A stretch of 64,000 bases of DNA. It comes from Paraburkholderia aspalathi (GTDB lineage: Bacteria > Pseudomonadota > Gammaproteobacteria > Burkholderiales > Burkholderiaceae). The notes under the pieces were generated by a model. That model saw only the letters and a program-made list of their open reading frames with translations. It had not been told where the DNA came from and made no database searches. Of this stretch, positions 35,697 to 43,851 are shown piece after piece. Within the stretch, counting starts at the first letter, position 1, and each line of letters starts with the position of its first letter. Both the position numbers and the translations under genes were made by a program. The stretch is taken from the NCBI RefSeq assembly GCF_900116445.1, contig NZ_FPBH01000009.1:124001-188000 (forward strand). Reading direction: 5' to 3'.

Positions 35697-37768
35697 CACG
35701 CTCACCGCTAGATCCCTTGTTTCGCGCACGCTCGGTCGCACTGATCGGCGTGTCGGGCGATCCAAAGAAAATGACTGGCGCGCCGTTGCAGATCCTGCGT
35801 CAGACGGGCTTTACCGGCGAGGTTTATCCCGTCAATCCGAAGCGCGCCGAAGTACAGGGCATGCGTGCCTATCCGCGCATCGACGCGTTACCTGCCGTGC
35901 CTGATGTCGCGATGATCATGTTGCCTGCCAGTGCATGTGCGGAAGCGGTGCGCGAGTGTGCGGCCAAGGGAATTCGCGCGTGCGTGATTCCGAGTTCGGG
36001 TTTCGAGGAGACGGACGACGGCGAAACCATCGCAAACGACCTCAAACGCGCGGCAGAAGAGACCGGTGTTGTGATCGTCGGGCCAAACTGTGAGGGGTTA
36101 TGGTCGGTTCGTTCGCGCTTGCTGCTGACGTTCGGGTCGGCGGCGCGGCGCGACCAACTACATCACGCGCCCATCGCGATCCTGTCGCAGAGTGGTGCGA
36201 TGGCCGGTGCGCTAGCTCGTCATCTCCAGGACGACAGCGTTGGCTGCGCATATGTCGTATCGGTCGGCAATGAAACGGTCTTGACGATTTCTGATTATCT
36301 GGAATGGATGATCGAACAGGATGACGTCGAAGTCGTGACGCTGTTCATCGAAGGTTTGCGTGACGGCAAGCGCCTGTTGAATGCAATCGAGCGGGCGACT
36401 GCGAAAGGCATGCGTATTGTTGCACTCAAATCGGGCAACACGCATGCCGGTGCGAAAGCAGCAGCGTCGCACACAGGCAAGATCGCGTCCGCTAGCATCG
36501 TGTATCAACATCTGTTGAGGCGCGCGGGCGCAGTGCTGGTGGACAGCCTGACCGATCTGATCGCAGCGACGAAAGTGCTCGCCATTGCGCCACTGCCGCC
36601 GGCGCGAGGTGCGCATGGCGGTGTGTCTGTTTTCAGCATCCCCGGCGGCACGCGAGCGATGACCGCGGATCATCTCGACGCACACGGCGTGGCGCTCGCA
36701 ACCTTTACGCGCGAAACAGTCAAGGTACTGACGAACGCATTGCCAGAATTCGGCGGTGTCGAAAATCCAACCGATCTGACCGGACAGGTGCTGTCGCATC
36801 CGGGTCTTTTCGATACGTGTCTTCGCGCGATAGCAGGCGATCCCAATAGCGAAGCATTGATTGTTCAGGTTGCCAATCGGGGCCCGCGCGACGTGATGGA
36901 GCGTGTGGATCTGCTCGGCGCTATCGCGCGTGATACGAATTTGCCCATCATTGCGACATTTCTTGGTGATGCTTTGTCCTCTGCCGATCAGGCAGTGCTT
37001 CGCGCACAACGAATCGTTTGCGCGCGAGATCCCGCGGAGGCCGCACGTTATCTTGGCTGGCTCTTTCAGGCGTGCAGGCGTGCTGAGGTGACTGTGCAGA
37101 GCGAACTGCGCGACACCGCCCCACTGGCGCTACCCGTGTCGTGGCCGCAGATGGCCGATTGGCTGGCTCAGGCAGGATGTACACCACCGCCGTGGCGCAT
37201 CGTCGGACCTGGTATGCCGGCGGGCGCGACGTGCCAGGAGTTGGTGTTTCCGGTGGCCGTAAAAGCGTTGCCCGAAGACTCCGATCACAAGACTGAACTG
37301 GGCCTGCTTGCGTTGAACGTACGTGACCCCGGTACCGTCGATGTCGAAGCCGAGCGCATTCGCTGGCTGCTTGGACGGCAAGATGCGGGTGTGCTCGTTC
37401 AGCAGATGGCAGCCCACGGTGTCGAAGCCATTCTCGCCGCCATGCGCGATCCGGACTTTGGGCCGGTCATGGCAATTGGTCTGGGCGGCACGGCAATCGA
37501 ACTGTTCGGCGACGTCGGCTGGTTGACACTGCCAACCGATACCTGCGCAGTTCGTGAGGCGCTGAAGCCACTGCGCTTGTCTACGTTGCTGGCGGGTTTT
37601 CGTGGCAAGCCTGCGGCTGATATCGATGCGCTGGTGCAGGCCGCTGTGAGCTTTGGGGATGCATTCCTTGCAACCACGCCTGCACCCTTCGAGATTGAAA
37701 TCAATCCACTGATTGTGTTGCCCGAGGGGCAGGGTGTTGTCGCGGTCGATGCTCTTTTCAAGTCATGA
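35693..37768 (+). CDS. ADP-forming acyl-CoA synthetase (acetate-CoA-ligase-like)
   Basis: 691-residue NDP-forming acyl-CoA synthetase: a CoA-binding Rossmann domain (about 5-100; RSVALIGVSGD), succinyl-CoA-ligase-like domain with the phosphohistidine loop SHTGKIAS near 262, and an ATP-grasp C-terminal domain (about 470-690) including FPVAVKALPEDSDHKTE, GLGGTAIELFGD and EIEINPL. It makes acyl-CoA from acid, CoA and ATP, giving ADP plus phosphate. It starts four bases before the end of CoA-transferase 3, a coupled arrangement. Rare compared with AMP-forming ligases and typical of reversible CoA handling. The acid it uses is unknown. Confidence 0.88.
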   Translation: MTRSPLDPLFRARSVALIGVSGDPKKMTGAPLQILRQTGFTGEVYPVNPKRAEVQGMRAYPRIDALPAVPDVAMIMLPASACAEAVRECAAKGIRACVIPSSGFEETDDGETIANDLKRAAEETGVVIVGPNCEGLWSVRSRLLLTFGSAARRDQLHHAPIAILSQSGAMAGALARHLQDDSVGCAYVVSVGNETVLTISDYLEWMIEQDDVEVVTLFIEGLRDGKRLLNAIERATAKGMRIVALKSGNTHAGAKAAASHTGKIASASIVYQHLLRRAGAVLVDSLTDLIAATKVLAIAPLPPARGAHGGVSVFSIPGGTRAMTADHLDAHGVALATFTRETVKVLTNALPEFGGVENPTDLTGQVLSHPGLFDTCLRAIAGDPNSEALIVQVANRGPRDVMERVDLLGAIARDTNLPIIATFLGDALSSADQAVLRAQRIVCARDPAEAARYLGWLFQACRRAEVTVQSELRDTAPLALPVSWPQMADWLAQAGCTPPPWRIVGPGMPAGATCQELVFPVAVKALPEDSDHKTELGLLALNVRDPGTVDVEAERIRWLLGRQDAGVLVQQMAAHGVEAILAAMRDPDFGPVMAIGLGGTAIELFGDVGWLTLPTDTCAVREALKPLRLSTLLAGFRGKPAADIDALVQAAVSFGDAFLATTPAPFEIEINPLIVLPEGQGVVAVDALFKS

Positions 37769-37777
37769 GGAACGACG

Positions 37778-39151
37778 ATGAGTTTTGATGTCACCTACGC
37801 GATGGCGCAATTCGCTATCGGTCGCCATACGTTCGATTCGCTTGCGCGTGAACGGGCGCGGGATGCGTTGATCGACTGCATGGGTTGCATGCTGGCGGGC
37901 AGCCGGGAAGCGCTCGCCGGGCCACTGCTCGCTACGCTACCGGCGTTCGATGCGTTTCACGCGCAGACGCCGTCCTTGCTCGTCGGCACAAGCCGTTACG
38001 CGTCCCCCTCAGACGCGGCGCTTTACAACGGCACGATCGCGCACGCACTCGACTTTGACGATACCAATCACCCCGCGTACGCGCATCCGAGCGCCGTGCT
38101 AGTCTCGACGATGCTTGCGCTTGCGCCATTGGTCGATATAAATGGCCGGGACGTGATCGATGCGTATATCGTCGGCTTCGAATGTTTCGGGAAGCTGGGG
38201 CGCGCGCTGAATAAGCAGCACTACAAACGTGGGTGGCACACCACGGGTACGTTCGGTGCATTGGCGGCGGTTGCATCGGCGGGGCGATTGCTCGGGCTTA
38301 GCGAAGCGCAGATGGTTATGGCATTCGGCATTGCCGCATCGTCGGCAAGCGGGTTGCGCGCCAACTTCGGGAGCATGACCAAGCCGCTGCATGCTGGGCA
38401 GGCCGCCCGTAACGGCGTGCTTGCCGCGCTGCTCGCGCGTTCCGGGTTCACCGCAAGCGAGCATTCGCTCGAACACGAACGTGGCTTCCTTGCGGTATTC
38501 AACGACGGCATCGGTTTCGACGCGAAGCCGCTATGTGAAATGGGCATCGTGCCGGAAATCCTCACTGAACACGGCCTCGCACTCAAACCCTATGCCGCAT
38601 GTGGGGCGACGCATCCAGGCATCGAGGCGGCAGAGCAACTGCACCGGATTCTCGAAGGACGCGCGATCCGCTCGGTTCGCGTCGGTGTCTGCGATATGGC
38701 TTTCTCGCCACTGATTCATGTGATGCCGGATTCGGCACTGGAAGCGAAATTCAGCTTGCATTTCTGTGTGGCCGTCGCGCTGCTTTACGGCGACGTGAGG
38801 CTTTCCACGTTCAGCGACGCGAACGTGAACGATCCGCGGATAAGGGCGCTGATTCCGAACGTGACCATGGAACTCGATGACCGATGGAAAGACGACAACG
38901 AGTTCGCGACAGAAGTCAGTGTGGAAACCGAAGACGGCGCGCGCCTCACGCGATTCGTGCCGCTTGCGCAGGGAAAGCCCGCACGCTGGTTTTCGCCGGA
39001 ACGCCTGCGCGGGAAATTCAACGATTGCGCGTCTCGCGCGGCGTCGCAGGATGCGCTCGATCCGCTTTGGGACGTATTACGCCAGATCGACAGCGAGCAA
39101 CGCTTTAGCGCTGTCGTGCACGCACTGAAGAATCTTCCTCTGCACGCGTGA
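37778..39151 (+). CDS. MmgE/PrpD family protein
   Basis: 457 residues, close to the size of MmgE/PrpD proteins (2-methylcitrate dehydratase and relatives such as iminodisuccinate epimerase). Seen: HALDFDDTNHPAYAHPSA near 85-102 (family signature), GKLGRALNKQHYKRGWHTTGTFGA near 130-150, KPLHAGQAARNG near 205 and the KPYAACGATHPGIEA block near 270. It has no known metal cluster. It starts 10 bp after the ADP-forming ligase. The neighbouring genes give no methylcitrate cycle, so a dehydratase, decarboxylase or lyase on a small acid is more likely than methylcitrate dehydratase itself. Confidence 0.85.
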   Translation: MSFDVTYAMAQFAIGRHTFDSLARERARDALIDCMGCMLAGSREALAGPLLATLPAFDAFHAQTPSLLVGTSRYASPSDAALYNGTIAHALDFDDTNHPAYAHPSAVLVSTMLALAPLVDINGRDVIDAYIVGFECFGKLGRALNKQHYKRGWHTTGTFGALAAVASAGRLLGLSEAQMVMAFGIAASSASGLRANFGSMTKPLHAGQAARNGVLAALLARSGFTASEHSLEHERGFLAVFNDGIGFDAKPLCEMGIVPEILTEHGLALKPYAACGATHPGIEAAEQLHRILEGRAIRSVRVGVCDMAFSPLIHVMPDSALEAKFSLHFCVAVALLYGDVRLSTFSDANVNDPRIRALIPNVTMELDDRWKDDNEFATEVSVETEDGARLTRFVPLAQGKPARWFSPERLRGKFNDCASRAASQDALDPLWDVLRQIDSEQRFSAVVHALKNLPLHA

Positions 39152-39198
39152 ACCTGCGCGGGCCGCGTCAATGACGCGATACCACGCCGCGAAGTCTG

Positions 39199-40062
39199 CT
39201 AGACCGCCGCAGCGGCGCTTTCGATGACCGATTGAACCAGTGTCGCCGGTGACACAGACATCAGTGATGTGGGTGCCACCGGCGACACTGGCATCAATTC
39301 TCCGAGTCGAATGGCTTCGAGCGTCAACAGATCGGCGAAGCGTTGTCCCGACGCCACCGGGAACCGGTCGGGATTGCCCGCAACCGAGATTGACGCTACC
39401 GGCGCGCCGGCGCAATCCAGTATCGCGACGCCGAACGAATGGATGCCTGGCGCCACGTCGGCGAGGTTCGCCGAATAGCCCAGATTGAGCGATCGTCCGA
39501 GCATATGCTCGAAGCGCTCGATCTGCGCGATTCCCATCTCCGTCATCGCGCGCCGGTTCGCTTCGACGACTATTTCTCGCTCAGCTTCCGGCATCACGAT
39601 CAGCATCGCGACACCTCCCGCAGACATCAGCAGAGGACGCCGGTAGCCCACCTCGTTCAGCATCCCCAGATGCACTTCCTGATCGACGCGTCCCGCGACG
39701 ACAAAATCATCGCCGCTGCGCAGGTAGCAGAACGACACGCCACCGCTTAACCGCGCCAGGCGGCGGATGGTCGAGCGTGCCTCATCGAGCAGTGTGGGAT
39801 ATGACATCACCGACAGGCTCAGTTCGACTAGCATCGGACCAGGAAAGTAACGGTGTTTCACCGGATCGCGCCGGACCAGCCGATCAGCTTCGAGCCGGCA
39901 GATGATGCGATGCACAGTTGCCTTGTCGAGCTTCGAGCGGCGCGCAAGATCGGTGAGCCCCCAGCCGAATTGCCCGCGCGTGGCGAGGAGTTTGAGGAGA
40001 AGAATCGCGCGCTCGATGGCCTGAGTTCCGGTCGGCCTACTGTCGTTTGACTGGTTCGTCAT
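39199..40062 (-). CDS. IclR-family transcriptional regulator
   Basis: 287 residues: N-terminal winged helix (about 15-75; TQAIERAILLLKLLA, then LARRSKLDKATVHRIICRLE as recognition helix) and the C-terminal IclR effector domain (about 90-270; SMRPLLMSAGGVAMLI-type start, and ILDCAGAPVASISVAG near 225). The ATG at 40062 has AGGTAAG upstream; the frame opens to 40110. It diverges from the crotonase 3 operon; site c lies between them. Six similar palindromes stand in front of units from 28.9 to 52.4 kb, making it the candidate controller of region 2. Whether it activates or represses is not visible; IclR proteins of catabolic clusters do either. Confidence 0.93.
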   Translation of the reverse strand: MTNQSNDSRPTGTQAIERAILLLKLLATRGQFGWGLTDLARRSKLDKATVHRIICRLEADRLVRRDPVKHRYFPGPMLVELSLSVMSYPTLLDEARSTIRRLARLSGGVSFCYLRSGDDFVVAGRVDQEVHLGMLNEVGYRRPLLMSAGGVAMLIVMPEAEREIVVEANRRAMTEMGIAQIERFEHMLGRSLNLGYSANLADVAPGIHSFGVAILDCAGAPVASISVAGNPDRFPVASGQRFADLLTLEAIRLGELMPVSPVAPTSLMSVSPATLVQSVIESAAAAV

Positions 40063-40138
40063 GCTTACCTGCCCGCTGGTTAGACAAAGAGAATCCCATC
40101 GACCCGACATGGCAACCGCTGGCTCATGCGAGCGCCCT

Positions 40139-40153
40139 GTTCATATGGTGAAC
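40139..40153. promoter_or_regulatory. Putative IclR operator, site c
   Basis: GTTCATATGGTGAAC; on the opposite strand 14 of 15 matches to GTTCACGATATGAAC. It lies between iclR (77 bp from its start) and crotonase 3 (116 bp before its start), so it could autoregulate the regulator. Confidence 0.75.
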
Positions 40154-40268
40154 CTTTCCGCTCCGGGCAGCCTTCGTTCGATAGGCGCGGCGCGAGCCCT
40201 CCACTAGAGTAAGTGTGCCCGCCGCGAGAGGCCAGAGGCAATTCGTTTAACTACTGATATTGGATTAA

Positions 40269-41042
40269 ATGACAACCCTACTTGTCGACGATTCTCATCC
40301 GGGAATTCGCATCCTTACCTTGAACCGACCCGAACGGCTCAACGCGCTCGACGGTCCTTCGCTCGAAAACCTGCTGGCGACCGTGCGCGAGTGTTCCGCA
40401 CCGGATCGGGACATACGGGTGATCGTGATCCGTGGCTCGGGCCGGGCGTTTTGCGCCGGTGCCGATTTGAAGTGGCTCAGCAGCGGTGTGCTCGCCGACG
40501 CCGCCGCGCATCTCCACTTTCAGGACCGATTGCAGGAGATGTGCGAGACGCTCGAAGCGGCCGATCAGGTCGTGATTGCTGAAGTGCATGGTTTCGCGCT
40601 TGCGGGCGGCCTGGAACTAACGTTGTCGTGCGACCTCGTTGTCGCGGCCGAAGACGCACAGATCGGCGACGAGCACATTCGTCGGAATCTTTTGCCGGGC
40701 GGCGGTGGTTCGCAGCGCCTGCCGCGAAAGATCGGGCTCGCACGCGGACTGTTTTACCTGTTGACCGGGCGTCGCATGAGCGGACGCGAGGCGGAGCGGC
40801 TTGGACTTGTTTCGATCGCGACCCCCACCGGTGCACTCGCTGAAACGACGCTTGAACTTGCCCGCGAACTCGCAAAGACCGATGGGCGTGCGCTGGCTGC
40901 GATGAAGCTGCTCGCGCGCCGGGGTCTCGAAGTGCCGCTGAAAGAAGGCCTCTGGATGGAGCGATGGGTCCAGCATCGATACCGGAGTGAATCGGACGCA
41001 ATGGACAGTGGCGTCGCGCACTTCGCGGCGCACGGCAAGTAA
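40269..41042 (+). CDS. Enoyl-CoA hydratase/isomerase (crotonase family) 3
   Basis: 257 residues, standard crotonase length. Seen: LNRPERLNALDG near 19-30, oxyanion-hole segments GRAFCAGADLKWL near 59 and GFALAGGLELTLSCDL near 105, and the PGGGGSQRLPRKIG loop near 142. The position of crotonase Glu164 is occupied by Phe (ARGLFYLLTG), so it may lack the second catalytic acid. It is first gene of a plus-strand run with SDR 2, the BadI-like hydrolase and the DUF2889 gene, under site c. The frame starts with MTTLL. Its reaction type within the family stays open. Confidence 0.88.
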   Translation: MTTLLVDDSHPGIRILTLNRPERLNALDGPSLENLLATVRECSAPDRDIRVIVIRGSGRAFCAGADLKWLSSGVLADAAAHLHFQDRLQEMCETLEAADQVVIAEVHGFALAGGLELTLSCDLVVAAEDAQIGDEHIRRNLLPGGGGSQRLPRKIGLARGLFYLLTGRRMSGREAERLGLVSIATPTGALAETTLELARELAKTDGRALAAMKLLARRGLEVPLKEGLWMERWVQHRYRSESDAMDSGVAHFAAHGK

Positions 41043-41122
41043 GGCGCGCCCTCGAAAGCGTGACATCGGAAATCGACAGTTGCCTCGCAAGTTGATCGAG
41101 GCAAGATAGTAGGAGGCAGGTT

Positions 41123-41893
41123 TTGAACATCGATCTTAAGCAACGCACCGCGGTGGTGACGGGCGGTGCGTCGAATATCGGACGAGGCATCAGCTTGCAG
41201 CTCGCCGATTCCGGCGCGCAGGTCATCATCGTGGACAAGGATGTCGAGCAGGCGCAACTGACTGCGGCACTTCGCCCGGGCAGGATTCGCGTGATGGGCT
41301 GCGATCTCAGCGAGGTCGGCGAAGTGCAGGCATTGGGACAACGTCTCGCTAGCGAAGAGCAGGTCGCGATTCTGGTGAACAACGCGGGTTGGGTGCACAG
41401 CATCGAGTTTGCACAGAAAGATCTCGCACAAATGGACTTCGAAATTCGCCTGAATCTGCTGGCACCGCTGGTCCTGACGCGCCTGGTGTTGCCCGGGATG
41501 CTTGAGCGGCATTTCGGGCGGATAGTGAGCGTCGCGTCAGAGGCCGGGCGCGTGGGGCAGCGCCAGCAGGTTGCCTATTCGGCGGCCAAGGGGGGGGTGC
41601 TCGGCATGACACGATCGCTGGCGCACGAGGTGGGGCGCTACGGCGTGACGGTCAACGCGGTGTCGCCCGCAATGACGATTCCGGAAACGGCGGACGAAAT
41701 CGGTCAGGGTAGCATGCAGCAAAGCCGGAACCGGCCGCCGGAAATGATGGCGAAGATTATCAAGTCATATCCGGTCGGCCGGGTTGGGCATCCGCGCGAT
41801 ATTGCGGGCGCGGTCACTTTCCTTGTCAGCGATGAAGCCGAATTCATTACCGGGCAAACGCTACCGGTCAATGGTGGCTTCGTCACCACCTGA
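41123..41893 (+). CDS. Short-chain dehydrogenase/reductase (SDR) 2
   Basis: 256-residue SDR with the cofactor motif TGGASNIGRG near 13, VDKDVE at the end of beta-2 (acidic, NAD preference), NNAGWV near 84, SVASEAG near 136, the YxxxK as YSAAKGG near 151 and VNGG at the end. Probably a hydroxyacyl-CoA or alcohol dehydrogenase. It starts with TTG, 6 bases after AGGAGG (41111-41116), a strong ribosome site that decides the start. It follows crotonase 3 by 80 bp and precedes the BadI-like gene by 58 bp. The order crotonase, SDR, hydrolase fits stepwise oxidation to a beta-keto thioester and then ring cleavage. Confidence 0.9.
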   Translation: MNIDLKQRTAVVTGGASNIGRGISLQLADSGAQVIIVDKDVEQAQLTAALRPGRIRVMGCDLSEVGEVQALGQRLASEEQVAILVNNAGWVHSIEFAQKDLAQMDFEIRLNLLAPLVLTRLVLPGMLERHFGRIVSVASEAGRVGQRQQVAYSAAKGGVLGMTRSLAHEVGRYGVTVNAVSPAMTIPETADEIGQGSMQQSRNRPPEMMAKIIKSYPVGRVGHPRDIAGAVTFLVSDEAEFITGQTLPVNGGFVTT

Positions 41894-41951
41894 ACTGTGT
41901 CGATAGGGCCGGACAACTCATTGAGATCATCTTTGAATTCCTGAGGGCATC

Positions 41952-42797
41952 ATGCAAGAACAACCTGAAGTCACTTTTACGTCGTGGGAAACACCGTCCG
42001 ATTTACCGAATCTCGGCGATGTACTTTACGAGCGCTGCACACGCTCGATCGGTGGGTCGGTGGCGCGAATTTCGATCAACCGGCCGAAGGTGCTCAACGC
42101 TTTCACCAACAAGACAATGCGTGATCTGATGATCGCGGTCGAAGTGGCTAACCGCGATCCCGGTGTGGGCGTCGTGGTGCTGCAAGGCGTCGGCGATCGC
42201 GCGTTTTCGACGGGCGGCGACGTGAATTGGGAAGGCGAGCGCACGACTGCCGACTGGTTTTTCGACGTGCCGCCGAATCACGTCGTCCGCTTTTCGTCGA
42301 AACCCGTGATCGCCGCCGTGCGCGGCTATGCGATTGGTGGCGGCAACCATCTTGCCTATACGTGTGATCTGACAGTGGCGGCGGACAACGCCATATTCGG
42401 GCAGATCGGATCTCGCCATGGCAGTCCCGCAGACGGTTATATGGTGCGCTATCTGATTCGGGTGATCGGTGCGAAGCGTGCGCGCGAGATGTGGCTTACG
42501 CGGCGTCGGATCGATGCGAAAACAGCACTCGAATGGGGGCTCGTCAATGCAGTCGTGCCACTCGCCGACCACGAACAGGAGGTGTTGAAGTGGTGCAGTT
42601 ATGTACTCGACGGCAGTCCGACCTGCATTCGCATCCTGAAGGCGGTGTTTGACGTCGAGATCGATGAAATGGCGGGCGACGTACGCCGTCATGCCCATCT
42701 GATGTCGCCGAATTTCGTCGAGAGTGACGAAGCGCACGAAGCGCAACGCGCGTTCTTCGAGAAACGTCCGCCGCGTTTCTGGCCTGAACTGCAATAG
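41952..42797 (+). CDS. BadI/MenB-like ring-cleaving crotonase-family hydrolase
   Basis: 281-residue crotonase-superfamily member. Its blocks match 2-ketocyclohexanecarboxyl-CoA hydrolase (BadI) and 1,4-dihydroxynaphthoyl-CoA synthase (MenB) better than enoyl-CoA hydratases: VGDRAFSTGGDVNWEG near 75-92, GYAIGGGNHLAYTCDLTVAADNAIFGQIG near 118-146, and KRAREMWLTRRRIDAKTALEWGLVN after 170, with a C-terminal EKRPPRFWPE. No menaquinone genes are near, so ring opening of a cyclic beta-keto-acyl-CoA is the better guess. Upstream GAGG lies about 10 bases before the ATG. It ends in front of a 17-bp hairpin. Confidence 0.8.
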   Translation: MQEQPEVTFTSWETPSDLPNLGDVLYERCTRSIGGSVARISINRPKVLNAFTNKTMRDLMIAVEVANRDPGVGVVVLQGVGDRAFSTGGDVNWEGERTTADWFFDVPPNHVVRFSSKPVIAAVRGYAIGGGNHLAYTCDLTVAADNAIFGQIGSRHGSPADGYMVRYLIRVIGAKRAREMWLTRRRIDAKTALEWGLVNAVVPLADHEQEVLKWCSYVLDGSPTCIRILKAVFDVEIDEMAGDVRRHAHLMSPNFVESDEAHEAQRAFFEKRPPRFWPELQ

Positions 42798-42807
42798 AGG
42801 TCGAGCA

Positions 42808-42849
42808 GCGCGTCTCGTCGCATGATTGCTTACATGCGACGAGACGCGC
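42808..42849. repeat. Perfect 17-bp inverted repeat (strong hairpin)
   Basis: GCGCGTCTCGTCGCATG (42808-42824) and its exact complement (42833-42849) around an 8-base loop ATTGCTTA. It follows the BadI-like stop by 10 bp and precedes the DUF2889 gene. No T-run follows, so it may be a processing or stability element, a small repeat, or a weak terminator. Confidence 0.8.
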
Positions 42850-42903
42850 CGGGCGCTTTGCGTTGGACCCGAACTGAAAACTGTAGCGACAGGAATAACC
42901 GAT

Positions 42904-43476
42904 ATGACCGAAACAGATGAAACGATGACGCGCGAAGAGCTGCATTTCCGACGCATCGACATGCGCGGGTGGAAACGCGCCGATGGCCTCTTCGAGATCG
43001 AAGGCCGAGTGACCGATCGCAAGCCGCACGAATTCACCTCGCCTGGTGGGACCAAGGTTGTGCCGGCAGGTGCGCCGATTCACGATATGACCGTCAAGCT
43101 GGTGATCGATCAGGAAATGTGCGTAGTTGACGTCAGTGCGACGACGCACTCGGCGCCTTACGCGGACTGCGTATCGGCGACAGGTACGTTGCAGGTGCTC
43201 AAGGGATTGCGGATCGCCGGTGGTTGGAGCCGGGAAGTGCGTAATCGTTTGGGCGGCGCGCAAAGCTGCACGCATCTGATGGAAATCCTGACTCCGATGG
43301 CAACGGCGGCGTATCAATCGCTGACGATGGCTCGATTGGGGAGGCCTGACTCGCTGGACAGCAATGGCAAGCCACTGAAGGTAGATAGCTGCTTTGCGTA
43401 TGCGAGCAATCGTGGCGTCGTGATGCGCAGATGGCCCGCGTACTACACGGGCGGGAAAAGCACGGAGAGCGACTAG
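42904..43476 (+). CDS. DUF2889 domain protein
   Basis: 190-residue protein of unknown function. The DUF2889 pattern is seen: an N-terminal ELHFRRIDMRGWKR and DGLFEIEGRVTDRKP near 20-40, VPAGAPIHDMTVKLVID near 50-65, CTHLMEILTPMA near 130, and a C-terminal tail KVDSCFAYASN. The family often appears in ring-degradation and CoA gene clusters; no activity is known. The ATG at 42904 was chosen because the block begins soon after; the longer frame starts at 42826 within the hairpin. It may be cotranscribed with the BadI-like gene through the hairpin and converges on the ferredoxin gene. Confidence 0.75.
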   Translation: MTETDETMTREELHFRRIDMRGWKRADGLFEIEGRVTDRKPHEFTSPGGTKVVPAGAPIHDMTVKLVIDQEMCVVDVSATTHSAPYADCVSATGTLQVLKGLRIAGGWSREVRNRLGGAQSCTHLMEILTPMATAAYQSLTMARLGRPDSLDSNGKPLKVDSCFAYASNRGVVMRRWPAYYTGGKSTESD

Positions 43477-43491
43477 GCTTCAGGCACGTAT

Positions 43492-43809
43492 TCAGCTTTC
43501 ATTGCCGACGTCGATGAGCACATCCGTGCCTTCGACGACGATCGGGAAGACGCGAACGGGTTGCGTGACGGGCGCACCGTCGGCGTCACCGGTGACGACG
43601 TTGAAACGTCCCTGATGCAGGGGGCATTCGATGAATTCGCCGTCCAGATAGCCTTCTGTCAAATAGGCTTTCTGATGCGTGCAGATGTTCGACGTCGCAT
43701 GAAAGCGGCCGTCGACGTTGTAGATCGCGATCTCGATCCCGTTCAATTCGACGCCCTGGCATTCGCCTGCGGCGATGTCGGCCGTGCAAATGGCTTTGAT
43801 CCAACCCAT
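43492..43809 (-). CDS. Rieske-type [2Fe-2S] ferredoxin
   Basis: 105-residue electron carrier. The Rieske cluster ligands are Cys43-x-His45 and Cys62-x2-His65 (CTHQ ... CPLHQG), spaced as in dioxygenase ferredoxins such as BphA3 or NahAb, with only 16 residues between the pairs. It should take electrons from the reductase (43852-45102) and pass them to the dioxygenase alpha subunit. It is last gene of the minus-strand dioxygenase operon and converges with the DUF2889 gene. The gap to the reductase is 42 bp. It could also feed P450 1 or 2, but nothing in the sequence shows this. Confidence 0.93.
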   Translation of the reverse strand: MGWIKAICTADIAAGECQGVELNGIEIAIYNVDGRFHATSNICTHQKAYLTEGYLDGEFIECPLHQGRFNVVTGDADGAPVTQPVRVFPIVVEGTDVLIDVGNES

Positions 43810-43851
43810 ATCCTGAACTCCCGAAACTGATTAGCCACACCAGGTGGCGCG

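Noticed and set aside
34464..35765. 433-codon minus-strand frame opposite CoA-transferase 3
   Set aside because: Fully antisense to a motif-rich gene; no ribosome site or recognisable domain.
41952..42797. MenB (menaquinone biosynthesis) as the identity of the 41952 gene
   Set aside because: The sequence blocks fit MenB too, but no other menaquinone genes are near and the context is catabolic, so BadI-like ring opening is preferred.
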